Counted from the first letter of the stretch, positions 46,103 through 59,650 are shown. The stretch is 64,000 nt of DNA from Icerya purchasi (GCA_039619475.1 CM077116.1:173381863-173445862); one strand, 5' to 3'. The notes: generated by a model not told the origin, from the letters alone. Made by a program: numbers and translations.

Positions 46103-48574
46103 ATATTCGCTGCACCGCCGAATTCCCAGTGATCGATCCAGGAGAATTTGGTTTGTCAGAATATTCGGGGCGCATTTTTAAATCGTATACCTAATTATAG
46201 GCCGGATTTTTTCGGAACCACTTTGTTTTGACTCAGTATGATAAGGTCTGTAATTTATTTTAGAGATCATCAACTGTTCAGTTAACGAGGTCTTTGAGTA
46301 ACTTAGATGGCACGATAGTGACGTGTAGGTTCTTGAAGACTGTGACTGAATGTGTTTCGATTATTTTTTAATCGGTTGCGGGTGAGCCTTGATTTGTTCC
46401 TGTTTGCGTTTGATAGTGCTGAGCGAATTTTTAGATGGATCATCTGGTGGGCTGTTATTATTTTTTTTTGGTTAAGTTAACGTTGTCGAAAAAAGTATTC
46501 TTGCTGACCACCGGCATTGTTATTATCCGCATCGCTTAATAGATGAAGCGATAGGACAAGTTATATACGTGTACAGCCGTCGTGGATCGGTTTTATCGGT
46601 AATAAACAGTAACACGTACAGTACATGTAGAACAGACTGATGAAGCTGATATGAAGCTGAAATCGATGACTCTAGTCTAATCACAGAGGGGCGAACACGG
46701 TAAACACGTCTATCACTATTCCCCCCAGTGTTGACTTCTTAAAATCCGATAATAAAATTAAAACGACCTTCTATATTGCTGCGTTTTCTTTAATAAAAAG
46801 GTTACCGTCGGAATTTCATAATAGTGCTTCTGGTCAAGATTCGGCCGATGCGACGTATACCAATTTTGTCTAATTAACACAGCTTAATAGACCCAGATTT
46901 TTCGACACAATGTTCTATATTACCGGAATATTCGATATTGTGTGAAAGTTTTAATTTCGCTTACATTCATCTGAATCCTCTCTTGAAATGTTCCATACCT
47001 TGTCCCCCCCCCCCCCTTATTTCGATAAAACTTTTGCTCATAATTTCATTGGAGTATCCTAATGCGAGGGCGTACGTAACGGCTGGCTACACTGTTAGTT
47101 ATCTCTTTTAACTTTTCGAATGTTTACGATGATGATTGCGCGGTTTCTTCTTGTTTGGTTTTTGATAGTTTAGATTATTTAAAGAACACATTTTCGACGG
47201 CAGGCGTTCTACAGTTAATTTAAATAATCCGTATTAGTAATAAAACGCCGATAAAAAAGAAGACAGCTAGTTCTAACTGCATGGAATGAAAAAGTAAAAG
47301 ATTTATATTGTGGCAAACTTATCAATGTATTTTAACATCAGTGGGGCTTGAAGAGATTTGGTTCGTAGATTCTCGCTAATAATCTTTTAAGTATGTAAAT
47401 CTGTTTCGAGCTTTATCTCGCATTAAGACGTTGTTAATGTCGGAAAGCTCTTATCGAAGATGCTAAATATCGAGTTCTGTTATCGGATTTAGCAGGACGG
47501 ATGTTACACATTCGAGTTAGCAGCAAGATATTGTATATTGATAATGGAAAATCGTATTGAACGAATTGTCGGTATTTCGAGAGCCGGGCGGAACCGTATA
47601 AACGTACGAGTGTAATAAAGCTGCGTTATTAATTTCTTTTCGAAGAAGTTTCGATTTAAACAAATCAGCGAAATACAGAATAAGCATTCAGATAGTGTAC
47701 TCTCATCCTTCGAAGAACGCTATTGAATTTCCCAAAAAAAAATTGCCGTCATTTGTATTTCCATTTTAAAAAAATATCCTTCGGCGACGATACCATTCGT
47801 CAGACATGGAGGAAAACTCGCTCTCGCAAATGACTCAAAATGGTAACGAGTCCATCGGGTTTGTCGAAACCGTAGAAAATCCCCCAACTTGACCCGGGTT
47901 TTACACCGGCGAAAAAGTGTACCCCTCCCCATATTTTTTTTTCAATGTGTCTGGATTTTACTGGAAAATTTTTATCTATCGGAAAGTACATTGTATGGGC
48001 AGTCATGTTTTATCGACTAACAGTCCGAACTGGAAGATTAAACCGAGGAACTTTGGTTCACTGTTTTAATTTTAAATCGCGTATTATTTCTATATGTATC
48101 GCCGTTTCTTTTTTTCGTTTTATGCCACAGCTTTTATTTTGACGATATTTTATTGCTATAATTTATTTGGAATTCCGAGTTTAAAGAGCGCACAGAATTG
48201 TGTTTCCTTTTTTATGTTCAATGTTTCGTATTGGTTATTTAGTCGACGCTTTTTTGTTTGTTTGTTTGTTTTTTTTTGCATGTGAGTGTGTGTGCTTGTT
48301 CTTCTTCTTTGTAACAAAAAATTATACTCCAGTAGTTGTTCGGTTTGGAATGAAGAACACGAGTCAGTAGTATGCGTTTAGCTGATTGCGATTATTACTG
48401 CGTCTAATATATAGTAGTTTGAAAATGCTATTTTCGAGTGTTTTTTTTTTTTTTTTTTGAGTTGCGAGTTGAAATTTTTTTAAATTTACGCGTAAAAAGA
48501 AAGACAAGAGTAGCGTATTATATGTATTTATCGACATTTTACGTATTAGTTACAATGTGCACATTACATAGATA

Positions 48575-48627
<53 letters not shown>

Positions 48628-49112
48628 AAATAAATAAATAAATAATTAAAAAAATGAAAATATGAAGTGTCCAGTAGTACATCGTTGTCGGTGTCAACAG
48701 ATCACCGCGTATCGTTGCAGAATGAAATGCGGATCTATAAAAGGAATGACGAGGAAGGAAGATCCGATGGAAGTTTTTTATCGTTAATTAATTGATTTTT
48801 CAGTTAAAAATCGTTCGTCCATCGGAATAGTCTTCACCCGCCATTAATTGTTTTGCAACGCGAATTATTCAAATCACCGTTAGAGAACTCTTTTTGTTAC
48901 TGGAATTTCTGACTGCAAACAGTCGACAGAAGGATAATTTCGCGATTAATGTCAATCCGAAAATCTGAGACGTTTCCGTCTATCCGAAATATATCGACCT
49001 CGGGGAGATACGAGCAAAGCCAACAAGCACCACCGGATCACTGCAGAAAGCACTGATGCGTACAATTTCGTTTTTATTTTCGTATTATTAATCGTCCTAT
49101 TCTCACGTATAT
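46103..49112. other. No gene seen; poly(C) and (TA)n tracts
   Basis: A run of about 13 C residues lies at 47006-47017. A (TA)n tract at 48579-48624 is followed by AAAT-type repeats to about 48645. Open frames are under 71 codons. Confidence 0.45.
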
Positions 49113-49114
49113 TG

Positions 49115-49190
49115 TAACGTTATTATTGGTTTTAGCTCCCCTAGGCCCCACTCCACCAGCAATGCCAAATATATAACGTTATTATTGGTT
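49115..49190. repeat. 17-bp direct repeat, 59 bp apart
   Basis: TAACGTTATTATTGGTT occurs at 49115-49131 and again at 49174-49190. The 42 bp between are GC-richer than both flanks. This may be a target duplication around a small insertion or a local tandem duplication. Confidence 0.8.
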
Positions 49191-49749
49191 GTTTTAGTTT
49201 CGTGTTACGTCTTCAGGGATACCACCGCGTCCTCTTAATCACAATTAATTATTTTAATTTATTTATTCAAAAATGATTATTTGAACTTTTTTTTTGAAAT
49301 ATTGTATATTAAGAAAATTTACCTACACTAAGCTCTCGGTATTGGTCGACCGCTGAGAACATAATATTAAATACGAACACCGAAATAACTCTATACACGT
49401 GTGAAAAGATTGATTAAAATTAATGTTTTTTTTTTTTTTTTTTTAAATAATAATTTGCGGGTCCCACAAGGCTGTCTGTGCGTTTCCAAAACAATTATAT
49501 CATTTTTTTTTTACAATAAAACATTAACTTAATTTAAGTACTACTTCCGGTTACAACATTAAAGTTATGTACATATTACTATACTACAAAATCCACACTC
49601 TCATTATTTATCATTTATATTACAATTATACCATCATCTAAAATAATATATTACAATAATACAATATATAATTTTTATACAACTACCACTCTCTCATTAG
49701 CAGCTTAAAATTGGAGATAGTAACGAGTCTCATGTCAACGTAGTCGATG

Positions 49750-49781
<32 letters not shown>

Positions 49782-49789
49782 TTATTTCT

Positions 49790-50405
49790 ATTGCTCCTTA
49801 CACCATGCTATCAACCAAATTTTAACCCTGTTTTTCCATCTCTCTAGATTTTTTTTCATTTTGAATTTCCTTCGGTATCTTCCCCATTAATTTTATTAAT
49901 ACCTCTTCCTCTACATCGTGTCTATTTTACTGTTAATCCCCCTAGATAGCGAGGTTTATCGCAATTTCTAGTCTTGTACATTCTTGTTCTAGTTGGTAAC
50001 TGCCTTTCTTTGAGTTTAGCACTGAGTAATTTTCTGTAATAATATAACATTTTTGGTGACATTTCGTTATTTTTATTCCATCAAGTGCCCCGTTAGCTAA
50101 TGCGTCTTGCTCTCGTTGTGTAAGACCAGTTTTAAACGCTATTTTTTTTGCAATTTATTAATTTTTCTCATTTCTGTAATTTTTGCCTCACCCCAAATTC
50201 CCCGATTCCGTATTTAATTCCGGAAATTATTACTGCTTCGAAATATAACCTTAGGCTTTTGCATGTCATACCTTGTTTCAATTAATGTAGTGCAAGAATA
50301 TAGTTTACCTAACTTTCCCCGCAATATTGTCAGTGTGGTTTCTCCATGTTAGACCTTTATCTAATGTTATCCCAAGATATTTAAATTCATTCAAATAGTT
50401 CGGTG
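49790..50405 (-). pseudogene. Decayed LINE, thumb region
   Basis: Read on the minus strand from about 50400: NEFKYLGITLDKGLTWRNHTDNI, then KVR and KLYS-like residues. After a frameshift YFEAVIISGIKYGIG, then WGEAKITEMRKINKLQKK in another frame. This order ('F.YLGI.LD..LTW..HI', then 'V...I.YG...WG......K...LQKKA') is the post-palm region of jockey/R1-type LINEs. The frame continues, with breaks, to about 49800 through a Lys/Arg-rich tail (LSAKLKERQLPTRTRMYKTRN) that I cannot assign. Many stops; RT palm and endonuclease absent. Confidence 0.65.
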
Positions 50406-52485
50406 TAAAATGTTATTTTTCTTCTTTTTTTTTACGTAAGTAAATTGAGCATTTTTATTGTTTACATCGAAGCAATAGTTATCTCTTTTCATTATCATAA
50501 AGAGCTCGGAACTTTAGTAGAATAATATGAACATTTTTGTTTTACCCGCGAGAAGAATTTTTATTTAAACCGCCATTCCTTTAATTATTAATGTTTAGTT
50601 ATTTTTCTTTTTTTTTTTTAAACAACGAAAATTAATATATTATTATTTTAATATATTTAAATCGGATCTAAGAAGAACACGTGGAGGTGGCCTATTATAG
50701 GGGGATATTTTAGTTCTTATTTACATTTATATACCAAAAAGAAAATACGACTGATAATTTAATTTTGGTTTAGTTGGAATTCGATCGTTCTGTATTTTTA
50801 AATATCAATTAGTTTTTTTTTTGTTATATTTTACGTGAGGGTGTATACTGGAACGGGAGAAAATTTAAAATTAACTCCGCGGTTTTGGAAAACAGAAGAG
50901 TGCAGAGCTGACTTATTCGTAACTTTCTTATAGGTATTCAAGTAGAAAAAAAAAAAAATGTACAACACCTATTTGAGATGTTATCAGCTTGTTAGTAAAA
51001 TAAGTAATGACGCGTTTCATTTGTTCGCTTTGCAAAATAAAGAAAAAAAAAAGAGGAAAAAAAAAGTACAAACGTGAAAAGTGAGGAGTTATTTTAGTTT
51101 TAGTCCAAAAAGTACTTGATTTAGTATTAATTTTGGTTTTTACGCTTTTGCAATTACGAAAATATAGATGTTACGGTTAGATTGCTGTTAACCATTGTAA
51201 GTAAACCAGTAATTAAAAAATAAAAAAAACAGTTTATTGATAAGGATAAAAATAATTGTTAGAGCCCTGTAAAATACTTTTATTATACGGAATAATGCGA
51301 TGTAAATTGACTAAAGTAATGATGAAGGAAAACACAGTGCAAATCGATGTTAACAAAAACTAAAAATACCGGATACACAACGACAAATGAACACAAATTC
51401 TCGGATGACAACACGAAACTACTGCAAACAATAAAAAAATAAGCAAATTGCGGGAAAAAAGCAGTAAATACACAGAATTAGGATTTTCAAAAATTTCGAA
51501 AAGAATCAGCATTTTCTTTTTTATTCGTCAACATTCTAAATTGGATAATGCTGTTGATAATAAGTGTCAGCAATTTTTTAAAAGTCAAAAGTTTAAACAT
51601 CGAAGTGGTGTCTGATTAATAATATTTATGTAATTAAGGTTGATAAAAATATTAATGTTTTTCGATCTATTAATGGACAGAAAAATAAACATTAGCGAGA
51701 GGTGCGTAGAGTTTTAATATTTCTTGTCGAAAGTTGTTTAGTTTTTTGTTGTAGTGAAAACTGACTTATTGGTTTAATCCAAATGATGCGTATTGTATTT
51801 GAAATTATCATGCAACATAATTCTTTACTCGCGAAACGTATAAAACGAACAAGTAAGGGAAGTGAGCGTGTAAATTATTTCTGTCATCCGCAAAGTTGAC
51901 GGTATCTTAACAAACGAGATCTGTGTGACTTAAGCATGCGCGATCACAGATAATGATCGTGTTACATATTACCTTGAACCGACAGACTGCGCTAATATTT
52001 TAGATTATCAGTCACTTTTGCAGCCATCGTTATGGCTATGTAGTTTTTATGTTGCAGCATATATAAGCAAGCAAAATTGGATCGTTAGACTCGTACTTAC
52101 CACCCTAAGTGTTTACGTATTTAATGTAGGTGTGCCTTCATTGAATTCGATCGTTCTTAAAACACAGACCCCTTGCTTGCTTAGAACCAGAACCTGTTCT
52201 AAACGAACAAGAATTGTCGGAGCACGCAAAATTCGTGTAGTGGTTGCCTGTTAAACATCCGGAACGCGTTCTGGTTATTTGTAATTTGCCAAAACGTGTA
52301 AAGCGTGCTTCGCATAATCATTCAAGCATCGAAAAATGACTAGTTTTATAGTTTGAACCCAACAGAGCACATCGCAGTAGGAAGAAACGAAATAAAATTA
52401 GCTGCAGGTTTTCCTGAATAAATCGGATTCTAGTTTCCATTTATCTTTTGAGAAATAACATGCAGTATCTACATGTATAACAGAC

Positions 52486-52523
<38 letters not shown>

Positions 52524-55500
52524 TGATAAAGAAAGATTCTATTATATTAAGAAAATAAAGAATGGATATATGTGTTCATCTCTAGGACTCCACCGGCGAG
52601 CTATAGAGCTTGGAAGGATTTTCAAATGTAATGCACAAGGAACTAATAATAATAATAGTAATAAAAAAAAAAGTAAAATTATTGAATTATAAAAAAATGA
52701 TTTTGCTTATGTTTTTAGCTAAAGCAGCGATTAAATTATATATCAATTATTTACTTGAGTGACCAGCCCATTGAAATATCCATTCAAAATAACTACGATT
52801 TTAGCATAATTTTGGTCTTTTATGGAGTAGGTCCGGTGGTTGTTTAGTCTTCGTATTTCCAATGAGTTGTCTAATAGTAGCTGTCCTGTAATCTGTCTTT
52901 AGCGAACCGAACCGTTCTATTGCCATGGCATTGTATCTCTAAACTTAATAGCCGCACATGTTTAAATTTTAGGACTGAATTATTCTTTAAAATTATTTTT
53001 AGCTACTTTTCAATTAGTTTGTTTTTTCAACATAATTCGTTCCTTTTAGTTTGAACATGTTCTTTTTCCATGTCATTCCAGAGTTCAAATATTTTTTTGC
53101 CATTGATTAAAATTCTACTTTGTTCTGTAGCAGCACCCGTTTGTGAAGCCTACTCCAGTGAATTTGTCCATCTTTAACATTCACTTTTTGTGCCAGTCAG
53201 CGTCTTTGTTAGAGTATCTATTAGATGCCCTGGTACGACCATTTTGCTAAATGTAATAACTAAAGTATCTTCAGTCAGAAGTGTATAGAATACATAACAG
53301 CGGTCCAAATACACTGCCCAATGCTGTGCCCTAGCAAATGTATATTTGAGATTTCATGATTCACTTAGAAGGATTTTCCGCGTGAGTAAGAAGTTACTAA
53401 TTTATAATGAGCGAATTTCTAATTTTATGTATCAATACATGGCGATTTTTTTTTTCTTTTTTTTTTTAAGTTTCTGTTCTTTATACGGTACCTTGTGTTT
53501 TGTTGGATTGTATATTTTTTTTAAATTCCGTGTTTTTATATTAATTGTTTTTCTTGTACTACGTTGAGCATACTGGTTAGTAGTTTTTTTAAATAACTTG
53601 CTTATTATCGATGTTGGGTTAGAAGCGATTTCATCTGGGTAGGCGATATTTCGATTTTTTTTTTTGTAAATGTGCAGCTTAAATTCATTTTAAAAACACC
53701 GGCTAAATAGGACGTAATCCGATTTAGATGCTGACGAAGAACTCGTAATTTTCAGTTTACACCAAGGCTTTCGTTTAAGAGAGAACTAGAGTAAATCTAA
53801 TATCGTGGAAAAAGGTCCTTCGGCTGTTGGGGAGATAGCTTACCCTCGGCGGCCATTATTTGCGCCTTAACAAAAAATAATGTAGCTGATATATATATAG
53901 CATTTTGCCGGTAGATTTTTATTTATAGGAGGCTGTGGTGCTTTAATTATGAATTATGCATTGCAATGTGTCCATTACACGAGAAAAATTAATAAATTAA
54001 AAGTAAAATAACGTGGAATAAAATAAAATAAATAAAAAATTAATTAGAACATAATGAGAGAGTGAGTGCGTGCGTGAATGAAAACCAGTTGCTGGCTGGG
54101 GTTGTCGTATATATCCAGATCGATTTTGCCTTTAATGGATGCGCGTGGTGATTTTTCAGCAAAGAAACAGATCTTCACGTCAGTTGTGGGGGGATAGGTA
54201 GTAAGGAAAAAACGGAATGATATAAGAAAAAAGGTCACTTTGTCAAGTCGCGGAGTAATATCGACTCCTTTGCAAAGAGAACTAACTAGTAGTTTGTTTT
54301 GTAACCGAAACAAGTTCGATCTGAATTGTACTAGTAACGAGATCGGGTCAAAACTCGTTTTTCTATAAAATTTGTAAATTATTACAATTTCGATTACCGG
54401 ATCTTCTCCCTCAGTTCACTAAGAATCCAAGACAAAACGACCAACGTACGTCCGGCTGCCGGCAAAGACCAACGGCAACCTACCAGCCACAGATGAATGT
54501 TACGTACAATTTATGATATTTTAATTAATCGTTTTTTTTTTTTTGCGTATCCGTCTATATATTAATCACTGTGTTTTTCAACGGTCGGTCGTTTAAGAAA
54601 GATACGCGTAGGAAATTAATAAAAATATAAATTTAAAAACATGATAATAATAATAATAAAATAAAAATTTAATAAATCCACATCCCCGAGTTCTAAAGGA
54701 TCCCGTGGTTGGCATCCCTCTCGAGGGTTTCGAAAACGAATATAACATTCCAGTATTAATTATACGCGTGGTTGTTAGGGTCCCTACATAAATTTCCTGT
54801 TTCGGTAATGTTCTGATTTGCTTGGAATTTTGTGTTCTAAAATGGTTTTTCGACCATGACGCGGGGTTTCTCTGCATGTGATAAATTTGACCAGTTTGTT
54901 CTAAATAGTTACGTTGTTGCTAGATACCTCACTTTTATTTATTTTTTCGTATTATTCGGTGTTTTTGAGATTAGTTGTAAGCATCGTGTTGTGTATGCTG
55001 CCAGTATACACTTGGTTGCATTCTATGACTGAAAGACGCATCGAAAGGAATCATGTTAAAGAAATAAATAACTGCAATCGAAACCATCTTTTGAGTAACT
55101 GAAACGTGTTTCTTTCCTTTTTCAACATTGCGGAAACGCTACTTGGAAGAAAAAATACGCGCATATGCGTCACGTTCTAGTATCTGTGTACAATTTCAGT
55201 ATATTTTTTTCGAGTCAAGTTCGCCCGAGAATTACCTGCGCTCCTCTGCAAGCGACGATACGATTTACAGCAATTCAGCTTTCAGAATGAATACTTCTTT
55301 TACTCGTAAATATCGTCTAATATTCTCGCTGGTATACTTAAGTTCGAAATCGAAGACCGAAAGAAAATATTTTGCCACTCGCTAATTGTATTTGCAAATT
55401 TCTGCTCTTTGTTTTTTCTCATTTTGCTGTTTTTCTTTTTTAATAAAAATTTTATTTTTAGACTGTGTTGCAGGTCTCAATTCGCCTCCATCGATCTCGT

Positions 55501-55640
55501 GAATAATTCCTATCAAAATGATGCATTTTTTCACAATCTATATTGTAAATAGTTACCGATCAAACCGTCTCTTATCATCCTGTCTATTTTAACGCACTCA
55601 TTTTTATCTTGCGGAGTTCGTAATCACTTTTTATCTTTCG

Positions 55641-55671
<31 letters not shown>

Positions 55672-56329
55672 ATCGATACTGGTTTGTTCGTGATTTATCT
55701 GTCTAATTGCGTACATTGCGTTCTCATTCGGTAACAATCTCGAGCTTCAGTCTAAAAGTGCATTGATAAATTTCGTTTTTTAAATTATCGTCAGGTTTCG
55801 GTTAATCGGTGAAATGTTCAATTATCGGACCGTTTTAATATTGTACGTATTTAATTTTTTTCCTCTTAATACACTATTGTCCCCGCTAAGGAATATATTT
55901 TAACGCTCTCGAGAAATTTTTATTGTGTTAAAGAAATAAGTTTGCGCATTTATATTAATTAACGAGAAAATAAATTGAACTTTTGTAAACATTATATTTC
56001 ACCTGCACTAAGAATTTATATAATGTCGCCAATAATAAGAATGGCAGCATGGGCCGCTGAGAAAAAGTATTTAATTTAAAAAATTGATTACACCATACGA
56101 AGAGAACTATATTGTCAATATAAAAAATGTCAACAGAACCAAGTAAAAAAGGAAGTACGAAATGATAAACACTTTTTCTATTTAAAAAATAAAACGAAAT
56201 AATCATACGTTTTGTGTTTTAAAAAGGCCCACATCTGAAAGTATTGTTACGTATATAAAAAAAAAAAAAAAAAAAGAAAGTATATCAGGACGTAGAAAAT
56301 AGTCGTTGGGTGGTCATTCTTGCTGGGCA
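50406..56329. other. No supported gene; microsatellites
   Basis: (TA)n at 52492-52520. The 52740-53340 stretch, read on the minus strand, gives broken protein-like text (IERFGSLKTDYRTATIRQLIGN) that may be an old element but is unassigned. Poly(T) lies at about 55639-55666, and poly(A) at about 56258-56275. Frames up to 94 codons (54593-54877 minus) are unrecognised. Confidence 0.4.
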
Positions 56330-56512
56330 GCCCAAAGAAAAAAATAATAATAAAAAAAAACGAAAACGTAGAAAATAATTTTATAAAAAAGCTACGGCGG
56401 GGCGGCTTCGCGTGCCAACCCCGGGATTGTAGTAAGAAATTTAAACAGAAAAGTGTTTATTGTAAAGCTTCTTCAAATGTAATATTATGAATTACGAAAG
56501 CGAAGTAAAATT
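56330..56512. repeat. Repeat fragment related to 36237-36300
   Basis: GGGGCGGCTTCGCGTGCCAA followed by ATTGTAGTAAGAAATTTAAAC and AAAAGTGTTTATTGTAAAG parallels GGGCTTCGCCTGCCAA, ATTAAAAATTAAC and AAAAAGTATTTTAAAAGG at 36240-36303. The rest differs, so the copies are old or only share one module. Confidence 0.4.
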
Positions 56513-56521
56513 ATATATGTA

Positions 56522-56577
<56 letters not shown>
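56513..56577. repeat. (TA)n microsatellite
   Basis: A long TA run with two TG interruptions at its left end. Confidence 0.95.
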
Positions 56578-56581
<4 letters not shown>

Positions 56582-56894
56582 TGAGTATTTTATATAATAG
56601 AAAAAAAATGTTAATTTAAAAATTCGTAAAAAAATAATTAATCTAAATGTACTTACCGACAATTTTTTATAAATACAAATTGTTGCGAATTTTACAACAA
56701 TAAACTGCAAAAAAAATCGGAAGATTTCCCCCCCCCCACTGTACCGGCTTTAAGAGGCCATAAACAGCGCCAGTGACTTCCACTTGAATCTACCAAATAA
56801 ATCAGGTCAATCCCTCCAACGAGAGAATTAGGTCCGAGATACCAATTCTGCTGTGAGGATGTGCTAGGAAATATATAATGTCAGTATCCGGCCC

Positions 56895-57105
56895 CCATGG
56901 CGACAATGCGACTTAGCATTGCCCATAGGACCCTGGTTAAAGAGTCTATTTCATATAGCACCTGGACACCATGGCAACAAATGCACTCAAGCACAGCCCA
57001 TAGGAGTCCAGGAATATATAAAGCTTATAGCCCATACCATGGCGACAGTTGCGGTTATGCATATTGCCCATAGAGTACTGGTAGAAGCTATTCCGAGTAT
57101 AAGAT
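56895..57105. repeat. Tandem repeat of about 70 bp, three units
   Basis: Units start at CCATGG, at 56895, 56969 and 57037 (periods 74 and 68). Each unit has CCATGGC(G/A)ACA, a short inverted pair (perfect in unit 1: CAATGC ... GCATTG), then GCCCATAG followed by a CTGG or CAGG. The units are diverged by many substitutions, so the array is old. A 66-codon plus frame (56919-57119) crosses it but is not obviously constrained. Confidence 0.8.
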
Positions 57106-59345
57106 CAACATTATCGTAACTACGTTACAGCAAGTATGTTCCTTATGCAAGTAACGATTTAAATATTTCTTCATAACTGAATAATTAAGTTATAAATGCT
57201 ATTAAGTGGTAGGAAGGGCGTCACGGCACCATTTCCTCCCATTAAGCCTTCGTCTTGGATTATCCGGAAGAGTATTAATATACATTTTATTACAGATCCA
57301 AAGGCAACAGTCAATTATTCTCCGAACAATCACGTCAGCTCCAAAGTGTGTCTCTAACTTAACCTTACATAATGGTCTATATGTTAAAGCAGTGCACGTC
57401 GAATAGTATCAAAAATTCTTTGAAAAATTCGGAAGTTAAACATCGTTTATGACTCTCTAATTGCATACTGCTTATAAAAAGTAAATTTTTACAGCAAATT
57501 GTGGAGTCGGTATTTTTCAAAAGAACGTAAACAATTTTTAGTGTAAATATTTTTCAATGATAATGGAGGCCAACAGTAGTATACGGAAATTTCATTTTCT
57601 TTATTCCAATCCAAATTTCGACGTTTCCACAGTATATGTATACGGCGTATCATTGGTAGTATTTCGAGTCAGTCGTGTTTGTGTTGTATTATTAAACATT
57701 TCCCCGAAGATCTCCGACCACCGCCGGTTTTTATCTTTTTTAAATGCGGCTATGGGGGGCGGGGCGGTCGCTGTCTTGAAAAATTCTGAGTAAAAAGTGG
57801 AAAAATTAAGAAATTAAATTAATCGGTTTGTATGTTGAACAATGAGGCTGAATTAACGGGCGACGTTTCTGGTTGCTAGGAGACGTATCATCGGTCATTA
57901 TCATCGTCTGATTTAGCACGGTTACTGCTGTTGCTGATAGTTTGAAAAAGTTTCAGCGCAGTTTTTTGCTGGTAAACGTGTGCGGGGGCGAGCTGATGAG
58001 ATACGCAGATTTATTTAAACTGCGCCGGGCGCTGCTGTCGGCATAATCATTTTAGAAGAACAATTCAGCCGTTACAGTTTGAGCGCGTATCTTTCGAAAT
58101 GCCACCTCTCCAGCTCGCTGCAAAAGTCGATTTTCACTAATTCGATCAGCGGCCCGAACGCCTTTCTTCCTACTTTATTCCTTCTCAGCTCTGCTCCAGC
58201 GAGTCGCTCGTCGAGGGAGTCGTAAACTTTTCCTGCCCTTCGTAACCTTTTTCTTTCTGTTCCCTTTTTCCTTTTTTCTGTCCGTTAATAATTCGGTTAT
58301 TATTACAGCTCATCTGGTTAAATCTGCCACTTTCGACTTTGCTTTCGCTACAAATCGTTCACTCCTAAGCAGATTATTTCAGTTCGCTCTGATGGGTGAT
58401 TCATCTTGAAAATTTTCTCGCCGGAAACAGAAAGGAAAAAAAAGCAAACGATTCTCACGAAATTAATTTCTTTCTGAAATATTTTAATTCGAAGTGTAAT
58501 AAAACGCAGCTTTTTATTGTCAACTTTCCCGCGATATATTGAACGTTGCCAAGAGGAATCGGAAATCGCGCGGTCTTGTCGTTAATTTGAAATCGTCGCA
58601 TCTGAACGAACCAGAGCTTGATAATCTAATCGATTCCGGTACCGAACAGTCCTTATTCTAATAGCGAAAGTGTTGTGCAAAGACTTTTTTCCATTATTTT
58701 TCCCGAATACTTACGTAATTATTCGCACCAGCTTTATCATTCGTCATGACGCTGTGCGGGCGAGGCTGGTGAGTTGCACTGAAATCTGTAATCAAAAAGA
58801 AGTATCATAACGTCTAGCTTTTGATCCATTGAAATATATCTCTATGCAGAAAGGATGCTGATTGCTAACCAGATTTTTGGGTCATTGCTCCCGTTAGAAT
58901 TATTGCCGGTACTGAGTGTCATCGAAGTTTATTTTACCTTTATAATCTTTTTTTGAATTCATTCTCCTCGCTGAAAAAAATAAAACTAGTGTTAATAACT
59001 ATATAAATAAAATCTTTTTTTTTTTTTTTTTTTTTTTTTTCCCGGCGCGTCTACTATGTCCATTAACGCAATGCAGGTGAAATTTTTGAAAGTGGTAGTA
59101 GAATATTCTACCCGAACGAAACACCCCTGCCTAACCAACTGTGACACGGTAGCTGGCTTACAAAAACTTAAAAACCGACACAAAATATTATAAAACATTG
59201 ATTAGCGCCGATTCTTCTACTCATGGTAACGTGTACGTATAAAGTAAAAAGTAAATATAAATAGTAATTGTATCGATAATTCAGAATTCATAAAATCGAA
59301 AAATTAAATTCCTAATTAATATTCTAAATATTTCTTATTCTAACC
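57106..59345. other. No supported gene; CpG-rich stretch
   Basis: About 57840-58760 is GC-richer, with many CG dinucleotides and a block of mixed composition that could be regulatory. No domain is recognised in the open frames (the largest is 78 codons, 57557-57793). Poly(T) lies at about 59013-59040. Confidence 0.4.
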
Positions 59346-59412
<67 letters not shown>

Positions 59413-59429
59413 GAATATGTATATATATA
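59346..59429. repeat. (TA)n(TG)n(TA)n compound microsatellite
   Basis: About 13 TA units, then about 15 TG units, then interrupted TA. It directly abuts the hairpin array that follows. Confidence 0.95.
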
Positions 59430-59430
59430 A

Positions 59431-59650
59431 ACTCGGCTCTTCGTGCCTCACAAGGGGCTTCACCCCTTGATCCCACTCGGGTTCACTACGAACCCTAGCT
59501 CTATCACTTCTGTTCTTCGTGTAGAACGAGAAAAATTGACAACATCATTATTTTCGACTTCGCAGCGAAAAGTAAATCTTTATTTAATGTCGCATTTTGC
59601 GACAGAAAAAGTAGTGCTGTTTGGGCTAGGAATGACGTTGTCATTAATAC
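59431..59650. repeat. Array of six short perfect hairpins
   Basis: Six perfect inverted pairs follow one another. CAAGGGG/CCCCTTG (59451-59469) has loop CTTCA. GGGTTC/GAACCC (59479-59495) has loop ACTAC. GTTCT/AGAAC (59512-59527) has a 6-nt loop. TTC/GAA nested as TTCGC.GCGAA lies at 59559-59569. TGTCGC/GCGACA (59588-59604) has loop ATTTT. AATGAC/GTCATT (59631-59645) has loop GTT. Most loops are 3-6 nt and the stems are unrelated in sequence. The array begins immediately after the compound microsatellite. No element type is recognised. An 84-codon plus frame (59443-59697) overlaps it. Confidence 0.75.

Noticed and set aside
52740..53340. Possible decayed element on the minus strand
   Set aside because: Protein-like text (KTDYRTATIRQLIGNTKTKQPP) appears in one frame, but no known motif supports it.
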